A stretch of DNA of 64,000 nt, from the NCBI GenBank assembly GCA_966250015.1, contig CBINFS010000021.1:1-64000 (forward strand), in the 5' to 3' direction. This DNA is from CBINFS01 sp966250015. Lineage in GTDB: Bacteria > Bacteroidota > Rhodothermia > Rhodothermales > DASSAV01. Shown here in pieces: positions 9,524 to 18,642 of the stretch (its first letter is position 1; each line of letters begins with the position of its first letter). The position numbers and the translations under genes were made by a program. The notes under the pieces were generated by a model. That model did no database searches, was not told where the DNA came from, and was given only the letters and a program-made list of their open reading frames with translations.

Positions 9524-10162
9524 ATGATTCCTCTTCTTGCGACACACGTCCCACGATACCTGCACAGGCTCTTTCCTGACCTTTTGTGGCGTATCCCGTC
9601 CGACTCACGCACGCTTTATTTCACGTTCGACGACGGCCCGACCCCAACCCTCACGGGAAAAATCCTGAACGTGCTCGATAAATACGATGCAAAAGCTTCC
9701 TTTTTCCTGATCGGGCAGGAAGCGTCAAGGCATCCGGACCTCGTTCGCGCCATCCAGTCAGCCGGACACACGATCGGCAACCACACGTTTTCGCATCCGG
9801 ATGCCTGGCACATCACGAAACAATCGTTGGCGACGGAGCTCAAAAAGACCACGGAGATACTCGAAGGGTTAATTCAGCAACCCGTCCGATGGATGAGGCC
9901 TCCGTACGGCAGGTTCACGCGTCACATGAGAGACTGGTGCCAGGTCGAAGGGCAGCGTCTCACGATGTGGGACGTCATGCCGGGTGATTACCTCCCGAGG
10001 ATAACAGGAAGCCACGTTCGTACTCACGTGGTCCGATACGCCCGGCAAGGGTCCATCGTCGTCTTGCACGACAACGTCAAGGCGTCCGACACGCCCGCTG
10101 CCCTGGAGTACATCCTGAATAGGCTTGGATCGGAAGGGTGGAACTTCGATGCCCTTTTGTGA
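9524..10162 (+). CDS. polysaccharide deacetylase (NodB homology domain)
   Basis: A 212-residue protein that is one NodB domain. Motif 1 is TFDDGPT (catalytic base and metal Asp). Motif 2 is NHTFSHP (two metal His residues). Motif 3 is RPPYGR, motif 4 DVMPGDY and motif 5 LHDN. All catalytic positions are intact. The enzyme should remove N- or O-acetyl groups from a polysaccharide such as peptidoglycan, chitin oligomers or an exopolysaccharide. No clear signal peptide is present at the chosen ATG, so cell location is open. The preceding outer-membrane barrel gene lies 42 nt upstream on the same strand. Confidence 0.9.
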   Translation: MIPLLATHVPRYLHRLFPDLLWRIPSDSRTLYFTFDDGPTPTLTGKILNVLDKYDAKASFFLIGQEASRHPDLVRAIQSAGHTIGNHTFSHPDAWHITKQSLATELKKTTEILEGLIQQPVRWMRPPYGRFTRHMRDWCQVEGQRLTMWDVMPGDYLPRITGSHVRTHVVRYARQGSIVVLHDNVKASDTPAALEYILNRLGSEGWNFDALL

Positions 10163-10170
10163 CCGGACGA

Positions 10171-11112
10171 TCAGGTCTTACCCTCCATTTCGGGCAGTTC
10201 GCGTGGCTGCTCCGGCTCGGCGGTGTACTCCGTTCCGACGATTACCTCAAGCGCCTGCGGGACGGCTGAGAACGTGACCGGTTTATCGGTCAGCATCTCC
10301 CCATCGACGTTGAACCACATGCCGGGATGGGACCGAACTGAAACGCGTGAGGCCATTCGGTGCTCGACGCGTTCGCTGGTGAGATAATTTCCGGCCAGGA
10401 GGCGGGCGCCCACGTTGGCAAGCTCCAGAATCGTTCCAAAATGTACGATCACCACGTCCAGCTTGCCATCCTGCATGTTGGCCATGGGTGCGACGTTTTT
10501 GCCGCCAGCGACCGTCCTTCCGTTTGCCACGACGATGTTGAAGGCGTCGATCTCCTCTTCGGGTTCACCGTCAAAGGAAACGAAGGTCTGGTGGCCCCTC
10601 ACTTCCGGAACGGCCTTGAGTGAGCCAATCAGATATGCCAGAGGTCCCCATCTGGCCTTCAGTTCACTGGAGATCGCTTCCCCGACTTCACCGCTGAACC
10701 CTCCAGCGGCAGCGTTCAGTCCATAGGTCTCTATCCCGTCCGCCTCGACCTTGATCAGGTCGAGCCGCTCGCGCCGGCCAACCTCCAGCATGGCCATTGC
10801 GTCTCTGGCATCCTCTGGTAGTGCAAGGGTTCGCGCGAGGTCGTTCCCCGTACCGAGGGGTACGACACCGAACGTCACCTGCCGCCCACTCGCCATGACG
10901 CCATTGAGCACAGAGTTGACCGTCCCATCGCCGCCCGCTGCGGCAACGATCTCGAATCCCTCATCTACCGCACGTTTACCAAGCTCACGTCCATGCGGCG
11001 CGCCGCTGCTTTCCCACAGGACGATGTCGTCCCGGTGTGATATCAGCTCCTTCATGGAGTCGGCCTGCTCGGCCGAACCCGAATTGGGATTCGTGATAAT
11101 GCAGATTTTCAT
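10171..11112 (-). CDS. diacylglycerol/lipid kinase family protein (YegS/DagK type)
   Basis: The 313-residue protein carries the DAGK catalytic signature GGDGTVNSVLNG near residue 60 and PLGTGNDLART near residue 85, which bind ATP and Mg. The C-terminal half is the beta-sandwich typical of YegS/BmrU/DgkB kinases, ending with MWFNVDGE. It phosphorylates a lipid alcohol such as diacylglycerol or a sphingoid base; the precise lipid is not predictable. The ATG at 11112 starts the first Rossmann strand (MKICIITNPNSGSA). The gene is convergent with the deacetylase, with 8 nt between them. Confidence 0.88.
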   Translation of the reverse strand: MKICIITNPNSGSAEQADSMKELISHRDDIVLWESSGAPHGRELGKRAVDEGFEIVAAAGGDGTVNSVLNGVMASGRQVTFGVVPLGTGNDLARTLALPEDARDAMAMLEVGRRERLDLIKVEADGIETYGLNAAAGGFSGEVGEAISSELKARWGPLAYLIGSLKAVPEVRGHQTFVSFDGEPEEEIDAFNIVVANGRTVAGGKNVAPMANMQDGKLDVVIVHFGTILELANVGARLLAGNYLTSERVEHRMASRVSVRSHPGMWFNVDGEMLTDKPVTFSAVPQALEVIVGTEYTAEPEQPRELPEMEGKT

Positions 11113-11254
11113 CCGTATTGAGCCCTTCGACCAGCGGAATCAGATGATCAATCGAGGGCCGGCAAACCGGTCAATTCAAGATAACAGCGTCCGGTTTCGA
11201 AAGGATGAAAGCGCCGGTAGCGTCAGTTTCTATTACAACTAATAGACAAGGATC

Positions 11255-11791
11255 TCAATAGAACGGGTTCTTCTCTGGTACTTCCTGCTCCAGATAGATG
11301 GCGCTGTACCTCACGTAGTTCTCAGCATTCTGTCGGATTGATGCCACTTCTTCGTCGGTGAGCGTCCTAACCACCCGCGCGGGCATACCGAGCACCAGCG
11401 AACGTGGTGGAATAACTGTACCCGACGTTACGAGCGCCTTCGCTCCTACGATCGAACCCTCGCCGATGACGGCATGGTCGAGGATAACGGCGCCCATCCC
11501 GATCAGTACGTTGTCCTTTATCGTACACCCGTGGATGATGGCCCCGTGACCGATGGTGACGTAGTTCCCGATTTCCGTCGGCGCCGTTCCGTGCGTTACG
11601 TGGACGACGCTGTTGTCCTGCACGTTGCTGTTTTCACCGATCTTGATCCAGTTGACGTCCCCACGAATGGTGACGTTGTACCAGACAGAGGAATTCTTGC
11701 CCAGGGTAACGTCTCCAATCACGTCCGCAGAGGGTGCGATGAAGTTCGAAAAGTCATAAACGGGGTGAACGTTTAAAAAAGGCCGAATCAT
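11255..11791 (-). CDS. gamma-class carbonic anhydrase-like hexapeptide protein
   Basis: Starting at the ATG at 11791 the protein has 178 residues, the usual length. Hexapeptide repeats of the left-handed beta helix run from about residue 15 to 145 (IGDVTLGKNSSV, IGNYVTIGHGAII, IGMGAVI). Zinc-ligand type His residues appear in VVHV, GHGAIIHG. A C-terminal helix packs on the trimer. Relatives (YrdA, CaiE, PaaY, CamH-like) bind metal and may be carbonic anhydrases or thioesterase-like; the substrate is unsettled. It lies 57 nt downstream of mutS on the same strand and may be transcribed with it. Confidence 0.85.
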   Translation of the reverse strand: MIRPFLNVHPVYDFSNFIAPSADVIGDVTLGKNSSVWYNVTIRGDVNWIKIGENSNVQDNSVVHVTHGTAPTEIGNYVTIGHGAIIHGCTIKDNVLIGMGAVILDHAVIGEGSIVGAKALVTSGTVIPPRSLVLGMPARVVRTLTDEEVASIRQNAENYVRYSAIYLEQEVPEKNPFY

Positions 11792-11848
11792 TTTACTTCC
11801 TAACAATTGAAAAAATATAGCTATCTAATTTTGCCCCATTGATATGCC

Positions 11849-14542
11849 TCACTCTTCGACGAGCTTCTTGAGCTCGTGCAGTTTTAGCAACGCTTCAATG
11901 GGCGTCAATCGGTTTAGATCAAGTGCGAGCAATCGATCCTTCAGTTCGTGTGCAATTTCATCTTCGGGTGAGTAGCGCCTTTCGATCTCTCGATAATCCT
12001 GGAGCGACGCCAGCGTGCTCCCGGCAACCCCGGTCACCGTGATCCCTAACGCTTCACCATCCTCGGCCGCCCCCTCGATGGAGAGGTGCTGCCGTTCGAG
12101 GTGATGAAGGATTTCGCGGGCACGTTCGATCACTTCTTCCGGCAGCCCGGCCATCCGCGCCACTTCGATCCCGTACGAGTGATCGGCTCCCCCCGGCACG
12201 AGCTTTCGGAGGAAAATGACCTTCCCATTGTGCTCCTGCACCTGAATTCGGTAGTTCCGTATACGTGGATACCGGTTGGCCAGTTCGTTAAGTTCGTGGT
12301 AATGCGTCGCGAAAAGGGTGCGTGCGCCGAGCGACTCGTGCTCGTGCAAATACTCCACCAACGCCCAGGCGATCGACAGTCCGTCGAACGTGCTGGTCCC
12401 CCTCCCTACCTCGTCGAGCAAAATGAGGGAACGGCGGGTGGCGTTGTTCAATATGTTTGCCGCTTCATTCATTTCGACCAGGAAGGTACTTTCGCCCGCC
12501 GCAAGGTTGTCTGACGCCCCCACACGTGTAAAAATCCGGTCGACGACCCCAATCCGCGCCGATGCAGCCGGAACGAACGAACCTACCTGGGCCATCAGCA
12601 CAATCAGCGCCGTTTGCCTGAGGATGACGCTCTTGCCCGCCATGTTCGGCCCGGTGATGATCAGGATCTGGTCGGTGTCCGGATCCATGTGGACGCTGTT
12701 AGCGATGAAGGACTCACCGGGTGGCAGGAGGCGCTCCACAACAGGATGCCTGCCGTCCTCGATGTCGAGCGTCAGGTCGTCGATGACAATTGGCCGCGTG
12801 TACTGATACCGCTGTGCGACTTCAGCGAAAGAGCAGAAGCAGTCGAGCATCGCCAGAAGAGAGGCGTTGAGCTGCATGCTCGAGGCGTCTTCCGAAAGCA
12901 CCATGCGCAGCTCATTGAACAGCTCCGTTTCGAGGCTTGCTATTTTCTCCTCCGCCGTCAGGATTTTTTCTTCGTACTCCTTCAATTCGGGGGTTATGTA
13001 CCGCTCCGCATTGACGAGTGTCTGCTTTCGGATGTAGTCCTCGGGTACGCGGCTTTTGTGCGCGTTGGTGATCTCGATATAGTAGCCGAATACCTTGTTA
13101 AAGCCGATTTTGAGCGAGGGAATCCCGGTCCGATCCGCTTCCTTCTTTTGCATTCGCGCCACCCAGTCTTTTCCGGAACGGGCTAGCGTTCGAAGTTCAT
13201 CGAGATCCTGGTTGTACTCCGGCCTGATGACGCCGCCTTCATTGATCGACGCCGGCGGATCGTCGATGATGGCCTTTTCAATTCGTTCGACACACTGCTG
13301 GCACAGTGTAAGGCTCTCGCCCAGCCGCCGAAGCGTATCAGACGCTGCTCCTGCCAGGGTAGCTTTGATCGAAGGCACCTGACGGAGCGAAAGCTTCAGA
13401 TTGATCAGATCCCGGGGTGTGGCTCGCCCGAGCACCACCTTGGTTGCGAGCCGATCGAGGTCGCCGACGTGCTTGAGCCCTTCACGAATCGTGTCGCGCA
13501 GCTTCGGACTCGTAAAGAGCTCGTCTACCGCTTCGAGCCGTTTGTTGATCTGTTCAACGCTCCTGAGCGGCCTTAGCAGCCATTTCCGGAGCAGCCTAGC
13601 CCCCATCGGGGTCAGCGTTTCGTCGAGTATCTGGACGAGCGAGCCGTCTTTTCCGCCGCTCTGCAGCGATGCTACGAGCTCCAGATTTCGCTTGGTCTGG
13701 ATGTCTAGCGCGATGTAATCTTCGTTCGAATATCGCGATATGCGGCGGATGTGCGGGATCCTGCCCTTCTGCGTTTCCCCGAGGTAATAGAGGGCGGCGC
13801 CTGCTGCAATTCGTCCCAGGGTAAGGTCGTCCACGCCAAAACCCTTCAGCGAATGGGTCTTGAAGTGCCTGAGCAGGGTTTCGTAGGCAAAGTCGTGCCC
13901 GAACACCCAGTCTTCCTGGGGCGTAACGACGAAGCTTTGATCCCGAATCGAGCGCAGGCGGTCCTTGAACCGCTTTTCGACGAGTATTTCAGCCGGGGAG
14001 ATCGTCTGAATGAGATCCTCCAGCCTGCTCGCGTCGGTTTCGGTGACGGAAAACTCACCTGTCGAAGCATCGAGAAAAGCAAACCCGACGCGCTGCTCGT
14101 CTTCGCCGCGCGTACCCCAGCAAACCGCGGCCAGGTAGTTCGATTGTTTGGGATTCAAAAGATGATCGTGAAACGAGACGCCCGGCGTAACCACTTCTAC
14201 CACGTCGCGCTTGACGATCTTCCTGGCAAACTTCGGGTCTTCGAGCTGCTCACAGACCGCTACCCGCATACCGGCCTGAACGAGCCGGGGGAGGTAAGTA
14301 TCGAGCGCGTGATGCGGAAAACCGGCGAGCGGAACGTCACTCGCCATGCCGTTCGACCTTTTGGTGAGCGTTATTCCCAGTATTCTGCTGACCGTTCGAG
14401 CGTCGTCTTCGAACGTCTCGTAAAAGTCACCCATTCGAAAAAGCAGGATCGCCCCGGGATACTTCTCTTTGATCTTGTAGTATTGCCGCATAAGAGGAGT
14501 CATCCCTTCCCCCGAAGCCATCTTTTTCTCCCGTACTGCCAT
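11849..14542 (-). CDS. mutS: DNA mismatch repair ATPase MutS
   Basis: The 897-residue protein has every MutS domain in order. The N-terminal mismatch-binding motif is GDFYETF (Phe wedge and Glu) near residue 40, followed by connector, lever and clamp regions. The ATPase domain has Walker A GPNMAGKS near residue 630, DEVGRGTSTFDG (Walker B and signature) and a late FATHYHEL switch. The C-terminal helix-turn-helix dimerises the protein. It recognises mispaired bases and recruits MutL. The C-terminal tail also holds a short dimer helix (LLKLHELKKLVEE). The ATG at 14542 is the natural start. A gamma-carbonic anhydrase-like gene follows. Confidence 0.98.
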   Translation of the reverse strand: MAVREKKMASGEGMTPLMRQYYKIKEKYPGAILLFRMGDFYETFEDDARTVSRILGITLTKRSNGMASDVPLAGFPHHALDTYLPRLVQAGMRVAVCEQLEDPKFARKIVKRDVVEVVTPGVSFHDHLLNPKQSNYLAAVCWGTRGEDEQRVGFAFLDASTGEFSVTETDASRLEDLIQTISPAEILVEKRFKDRLRSIRDQSFVVTPQEDWVFGHDFAYETLLRHFKTHSLKGFGVDDLTLGRIAAGAALYYLGETQKGRIPHIRRISRYSNEDYIALDIQTKRNLELVASLQSGGKDGSLVQILDETLTPMGARLLRKWLLRPLRSVEQINKRLEAVDELFTSPKLRDTIREGLKHVGDLDRLATKVVLGRATPRDLINLKLSLRQVPSIKATLAGAASDTLRRLGESLTLCQQCVERIEKAIIDDPPASINEGGVIRPEYNQDLDELRTLARSGKDWVARMQKKEADRTGIPSLKIGFNKVFGYYIEITNAHKSRVPEDYIRKQTLVNAERYITPELKEYEEKILTAEEKIASLETELFNELRMVLSEDASSMQLNASLLAMLDCFCSFAEVAQRYQYTRPIVIDDLTLDIEDGRHPVVERLLPPGESFIANSVHMDPDTDQILIITGPNMAGKSVILRQTALIVLMAQVGSFVPAASARIGVVDRIFTRVGASDNLAAGESTFLVEMNEAANILNNATRRSLILLDEVGRGTSTFDGLSIAWALVEYLHEHESLGARTLFATHYHELNELANRYPRIRNYRIQVQEHNGKVIFLRKLVPGGADHSYGIEVARMAGLPEEVIERAREILHHLERQHLSIEGAAEDGEALGITVTGVAGSTLASLQDYREIERRYSPEDEIAHELKDRLLALDLNRLTPIEALLKLHELKKLVEE

Positions 14543-14822
14543 CTTATGGTGGATATTAAACTCGGTCTTAAGGACTTTTCGGACTCAAATGGGAACGACG
14601 TGATCCTGCCGACACTCGTACCCGACACTTCAAAATACGATCCTGCGGTGACATACCCCCGTCTCTAGCGGCATTTTCCTTGATGCCATTGGATCTGCTC
14701 CACGAAGGACTCCTCTTTTCTGTCTTCTTTACGTTTTGGGTGGACTTGCCTGTACGAAATCACAACGTTTTGTTGTATAGTAAATAAGGATGCGCTCATT
14801 CTCGTTGATTCTGCAAGCACCC

Positions 14823-15368
14823 ATGTCGTACTGGTATGAGGTATTCGATAACGAGCAGGTGCAGTTCGCCACGCGTAAGCAGGCGGCAACCATAACGGCT
14901 GTAGTAGCCGCAACAGTCGGTCTGACGGTAGCCGGCGTTGCATTGCTGAGCTCGGCAACTGTTCACCCCGTGATCATGGTCGTGTCGCTTATGACCATGT
15001 GGATGCTCACGATCAACTGGACTTATCGCAAGTTCCAACACCTCCGCCGGGTCATGTGGTGCGTCAAAATATCGGATCGAAGGATCGTCGGGTACGACTA
15101 CACGCGGCGGCAAACCGTGTTGGACTGGATGCAGGTACAATCGGTCGACCTAATGGACACGGGGCTCGTCGTTACGGGACCCGACAATCAGTCCATCGAA
15201 ATAACGCACCTCTTTCCGGATTTTGCGGAACTCAGCCACCGGGTCGTTTTTTATGCGGACATTTACGACATCCCGGTGTTCGTGGACGGTTTGCCCTGGC
15301 AAAACATCGACGTCTACGACGTTTTTCCTTTTCTGGCCGATGCCCCGTACGGCCAGAAAGGCATCTGA
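14823..15368 (+). CDS. membrane protein with PH-like C-terminal domain, unknown function
   Basis: From the ATG at 14823 the protein has 181 residues; an ATG 11 codons upstream is possible. Residues 15 to 65 form two membrane helices separated by a short loop (AATITAVVAATVGLTVAG and VHPVIMVVSLMTMWML). The rest is cytoplasmic and beta-rich (VMWCVKISDRRIVGYDYTR, VLDWMQVQSVDLMDTGLVV), the pattern seen in bacterial PH-like (bPH/YcxB-type) domains after paired helices. No catalytic residues are seen. The next gene, a metalloenzyme, begins 9 nt later, so the two are likely translated from one transcript. I do not recognise a named family with certainty. Confidence 0.6.
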   Translation: MSYWYEVFDNEQVQFATRKQAATITAVVAATVGLTVAGVALLSSATVHPVIMVVSLMTMWMLTINWTYRKFQHLRRVMWCVKISDRRIVGYDYTRRQTVLDWMQVQSVDLMDTGLVVTGPDNQSIEITHLFPDFAELSHRVVFYADIYDIPVFVDGLPWQNIDVYDVFPFLADAPYGQKGI

Positions 15369-15377
15369 ACTTCGCCC

Positions 15378-16313
15378 GTGGACAAACCGAACGTCAACGT
15401 CATATTCGTATTCCTCGACGGCGTAGGATTGGGGGAAGACGACGCAGCTATCAATCCCTTCGCAACGCTCAGCCTCCCGGCTTTCACCCGGCTCTCGAAC
15501 CATGAGCGGTGGGTCCTCCACCAGGACGTAACGTCGGAGAAGGATCACGTCTTCAGACCCATCGACGCCAACCTCGACGTGGAAGGGTTGCCACAGAGCG
15601 GTACGGGGCAGGCGTCTTTACTCACCGGAGAAAACTGTGCCCAGCTTGCCGGCCGACACTACGGGCCGTTTCCTCATACAAGGACACGGGAGACTCTTCG
15701 GGCGAAAAACGTTTTTAACCGAATAAAGGAGCTGCTCGACGGACGCACTGACCCTGTCGCCTTCGCAAATGCTTATCCTGAGAGATTTTTTAGGTACGTT
15801 GCCGAGAAAAACCGATGGTCCGTCACGACGAGAATGTGCCTGGATAGCGGCGTTTTGATTCGTGATACGGAACACCTCCACAACGGCCAGGCGCTCGCAG
15901 CCGACATCACGGGGCAGGCCTGGAAAAACGCCGACCTCAGCGATTACACACCGATCAGCGAACGAACGGCTGCCGAGCAGCTCTTCCGGCTCAGCCGATC
16001 ATATGCCCTTACACTGTTCGAGTATTACCTTACCGACAAAGCCGGGCACGCCCGTTCTCGGACCATGGCCGAGAACGTCCTGAAATCACTCGACAGGTTC
16101 TTCGCGCGACTCATCGAGCTCATCGATCCCAAGCGCGATCTCCTGCTTGTCACAAGCGATCACGGCAACCTCGAAGACCTCTCAACGAAGGGTCACACCC
16201 GTAATCCGGTCCCGCTCGTCGCCTTTGGCCGAGGTGCGTCCCATTTCCGGGACGTCACCTCGATAACCGGCGTCACTCCCGCGATACTATCCGTTTTGAA
16301 AGAGCACGTCTGA
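15378..16313 (+). CDS. alkaline-phosphatase-superfamily metalloenzyme, phosphoglycerate-mutase-like
   Basis: A 311-residue protein with a GTG start 9 nt after the preceding stop. Metal and nucleophile motifs of the iPGM/alkaline-phosphatase fold are present: FLDGVGLGE (metal Asp), QSGTGQASLLTGE (nucleophile Ser/Thr region), SDHGNLED (Asp-His metal pair) and GHTRNPVPLV (metal His). Cofactor-independent phosphoglycerate mutase is about 500 residues and has a large transferase domain. Here only a small helical cap of about 120 residues lies between the motif blocks. A phosphatase or nuclease-like hydrolase is therefore more likely than a mutase. Pairing with the PH-like membrane protein suggests it acts near the inner membrane, which is inference. 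Confidence 0.72.
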   Translation: MDKPNVNVIFVFLDGVGLGEDDAAINPFATLSLPAFTRLSNHERWVLHQDVTSEKDHVFRPIDANLDVEGLPQSGTGQASLLTGENCAQLAGRHYGPFPHTRTRETLRAKNVFNRIKELLDGRTDPVAFANAYPERFFRYVAEKNRWSVTTRMCLDSGVLIRDTEHLHNGQALAADITGQAWKNADLSDYTPISERTAAEQLFRLSRSYALTLFEYYLTDKAGHARSRTMAENVLKSLDRFFARLIELIDPKRDLLLVTSDHGNLEDLSTKGHTRNPVPLVAFGRGASHFRDVTSITGVTPAILSVLKEHV

Positions 16314-16327
16314 TGGTCAGCCGCGTC

Positions 16328-18598
16328 TTACCGGGTCATCGCATCGGCCTGTTCTTCCGTCGGAATGAGCTCACCCGTTTTCAGCTCGATGACGATCCGG
16401 TCGGCTTCGTACACGTCGTCAAGCGCCTCCATGATGCCGCGTGAATCGACCGCGATCGCCCTTCCCCTTTCGGTCAGGTAGAGGTAATCGTTCGGCAGCG
16501 CCTCGATGTTGCTGTCAAAGATCAGGCCTACCACCTCGAGATCCTTGTTGAGCAAGGGAGAGCCCGAATTGCCGCCCGTGATGTCGTTGGTGGTAACGAG
16601 GTTCAAGGGCGTGTGTAGATCGAGTTCGGCGGGAGGCGTTGCCCACCGCTCGGGCAGGTTCCACGGCTCCTTTTTACCGTAAGCATAATACCGGTTGTAC
16701 ATCCCGTAGAACGTGGTATAAACCGGCGCCCGGGTGCCGTTGTACTCGTAGCCGGATACGATGCCGTCAGCCAGGCGAAGGGAGAACGAAGCGTCCGGGG
16801 GGATTTCCGTCCCTTGAATGGCAAACCGCGCCCGTGCAAGCTGAGCGTTCAGGTGCTCTTCTCTGGCCTGAAGGTTTTCGACCTGCTGGGCGAAAGCGAA
16901 ATAAAGCGGTGCAAGGGCTTCGATCACACTGACCGACGGATCCCCGCTCCTGAGGTATCCGCTATCGAGTAGACTAACGAATCCTGCCGAGTCAACCAGC
17001 GCCGTATTCGATACGAGCGCATCTGCCGCCTCCTCAGGCGACTTTCCACCGAGCACGCGTCGAACCGTCGGATCCGCAGCGCCAAACATCGACTGAATAG
17101 CCTTGAATCGCTCTGCAATGTACCTGCGCTCCACTTCAGCCGGCCAATCCTTAACGGCAACCGCCTCTTTCCGTATGTCATTCAGCTGGCTCTGTGGCGC
17201 ACCTCTTGAATCCAGGAATGAATAGATGTACCCATAGAGGGCACGCAATAAAATGTGCGAACCGAGCAGCGGTGTTCCAAATCCGGCGAAAGCTCGCGTC
17301 TGGGAAGCCACCGACTCCTTCGATTGCTGGAGCAGACGAATGTCGGAGATGACGTGTCCGTACCGGCGTGACAGCGAATCGACGGCCGCGATTTGTTGTT
17401 GTAACTCCCGTTCTGCTGCGGCGCGGCGAGCAATCAGATACGGATCGCGCAGGCCGGCCAACTGCCCCGACGTGGCTTTGATCGAGTTATCCAGCGAAAA
17501 CAGCTCATTCTGAAGGTCGTACTTCTCCGATTCCTCCGGATTTGCAGCGATGAATTCCCTCAAGATGGCTGCACGACTCTCCATGACCTCGATCTGTTGC
17601 GGCAGGCTGAAATCACGTTCGTATTCGAGCTGACTGACCGTGCTGAGGCGATCCGTAGATCCCGGATTGCCGACGACGAAGACGATTTCGCCAGCCTGTG
17701 CACCATTCTCACTCCACTTGAAGAAATTATCCGTTTTTAACGGCTGTCCGTTTTCATCGTAGACCCGGAAAAAGCTCATGTCGAGCACGTACCGGGGAAA
17801 CGTGAAATTGTCCGGGTCGCCACCGAAGTAACCGATGTTCAGCTCGGGCGCCATCACGAGGCGGACGTCGTGGTACCGCTTGAAAGTGTAGGCTGAGTAC
17901 TGCCCCCCACTGTAAAGCTCGATGACCTGGACGTGATAGGTGGTATCCCGCATTTTGGCCTCCGCGGTCAGACGGTCCTGCAAGCTCTTGACCGTATTGG
18001 CCAGCACCTCCGCCCGCCTGTTGTCGTCCGAGATGTTCGCCACTGCGGGATAAACGTCATTCGTGACGTCCGCGATGGAGATGAGCTGGTCGACGTACAG
18101 ACCGTCGACCTTGCGCTCCGCTTCGAGGGACTCGGCGTAGAATCCGTTTTCGAGCAAGTTTTCACCCGGCTGCGTCACCTCGGTCACACTTTCCCGGCCA
18201 CAGTGGTGATTCGTCATCACGAGGCCTGAAGGTGACACAAACGACGCCGAGCAGTACGTGGAGAACCGCAGGGCTCCCAGACGCGCCTTTTCAAACCAGG
18301 TCGAGTCCGGACGGAATCCGTATGCTTCCTCAAAGTAATCCAGCGGGGGGTTGTCGAACGTCCACATCTTGCCGGTATCGAAACGTCCCGCCGTAACCGT
18401 ATCCAAACCGGTGGGCGCCGCCACGGAGGGTGGAGCGACGGGCGGCTCGGTGACAATCGAGTCTCTTGAAACCGTTACAGGCCTTTCCGTAATGACTGCG
18501 GTTTCGCCAGAGACGGCACAGCCGGAAAAAGTCGCCAGAACGATCGAGATCACGAGCCCGACCATTGCCTTGCGATGCACGAAACCCAAGGTATTCAT
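16328..18598 (-). CDS. S46 dipeptidyl-peptidase, DPP11-like, lipoprotein
   Basis: The ATG at 18598 has a strong AGGAG site and yields 756 residues with a lipoprotein signal (lipid Cys at about residue 27 in ATFSGC). The S46 triad is visible: His in TNHHCGR near residue 131, Asp in DPDNFTFPRY near residue 230, and Ser678 in GGNSGSP. The two Cys flanking the His (CSAS and HHC) match the conserved disulphide. In S46 enzymes the residue 18 positions after the nucleophile decides P1 preference. Here it is Ser696 (FDSNIE), a DPP11-type residue linked to cleavage after Asp/Glu. The gene lies 44 nt behind its paralogue, so they probably form an operon. Confidence 0.92.
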   Translation of the reverse strand: MNTLGFVHRKAMVGLVISIVLATFSGCAVSGETAVITERPVTVSRDSIVTEPPVAPPSVAAPTGLDTVTAGRFDTGKMWTFDNPPLDYFEEAYGFRPDSTWFEKARLGALRFSTYCSASFVSPSGLVMTNHHCGRESVTEVTQPGENLLENGFYAESLEAERKVDGLYVDQLISIADVTNDVYPAVANISDDNRRAEVLANTVKSLQDRLTAEAKMRDTTYHVQVIELYSGGQYSAYTFKRYHDVRLVMAPELNIGYFGGDPDNFTFPRYVLDMSFFRVYDENGQPLKTDNFFKWSENGAQAGEIVFVVGNPGSTDRLSTVSQLEYERDFSLPQQIEVMESRAAILREFIAANPEESEKYDLQNELFSLDNSIKATSGQLAGLRDPYLIARRAAAERELQQQIAAVDSLSRRYGHVISDIRLLQQSKESVASQTRAFAGFGTPLLGSHILLRALYGYIYSFLDSRGAPQSQLNDIRKEAVAVKDWPAEVERRYIAERFKAIQSMFGAADPTVRRVLGGKSPEEAADALVSNTALVDSAGFVSLLDSGYLRSGDPSVSVIEALAPLYFAFAQQVENLQAREEHLNAQLARARFAIQGTEIPPDASFSLRLADGIVSGYEYNGTRAPVYTTFYGMYNRYYAYGKKEPWNLPERWATPPAELDLHTPLNLVTTNDITGGNSGSPLLNKDLEVVGLIFDSNIEALPNDYLYLTERGRAIAVDSRGIMEALDDVYEADRIVIELKTGELIPTEEQADAMTR

Positions 18599-18642
18599 CC
18601 TCACTCCTGACAAAGTGAAACAAGGAAAACTGGTGTCAACGG

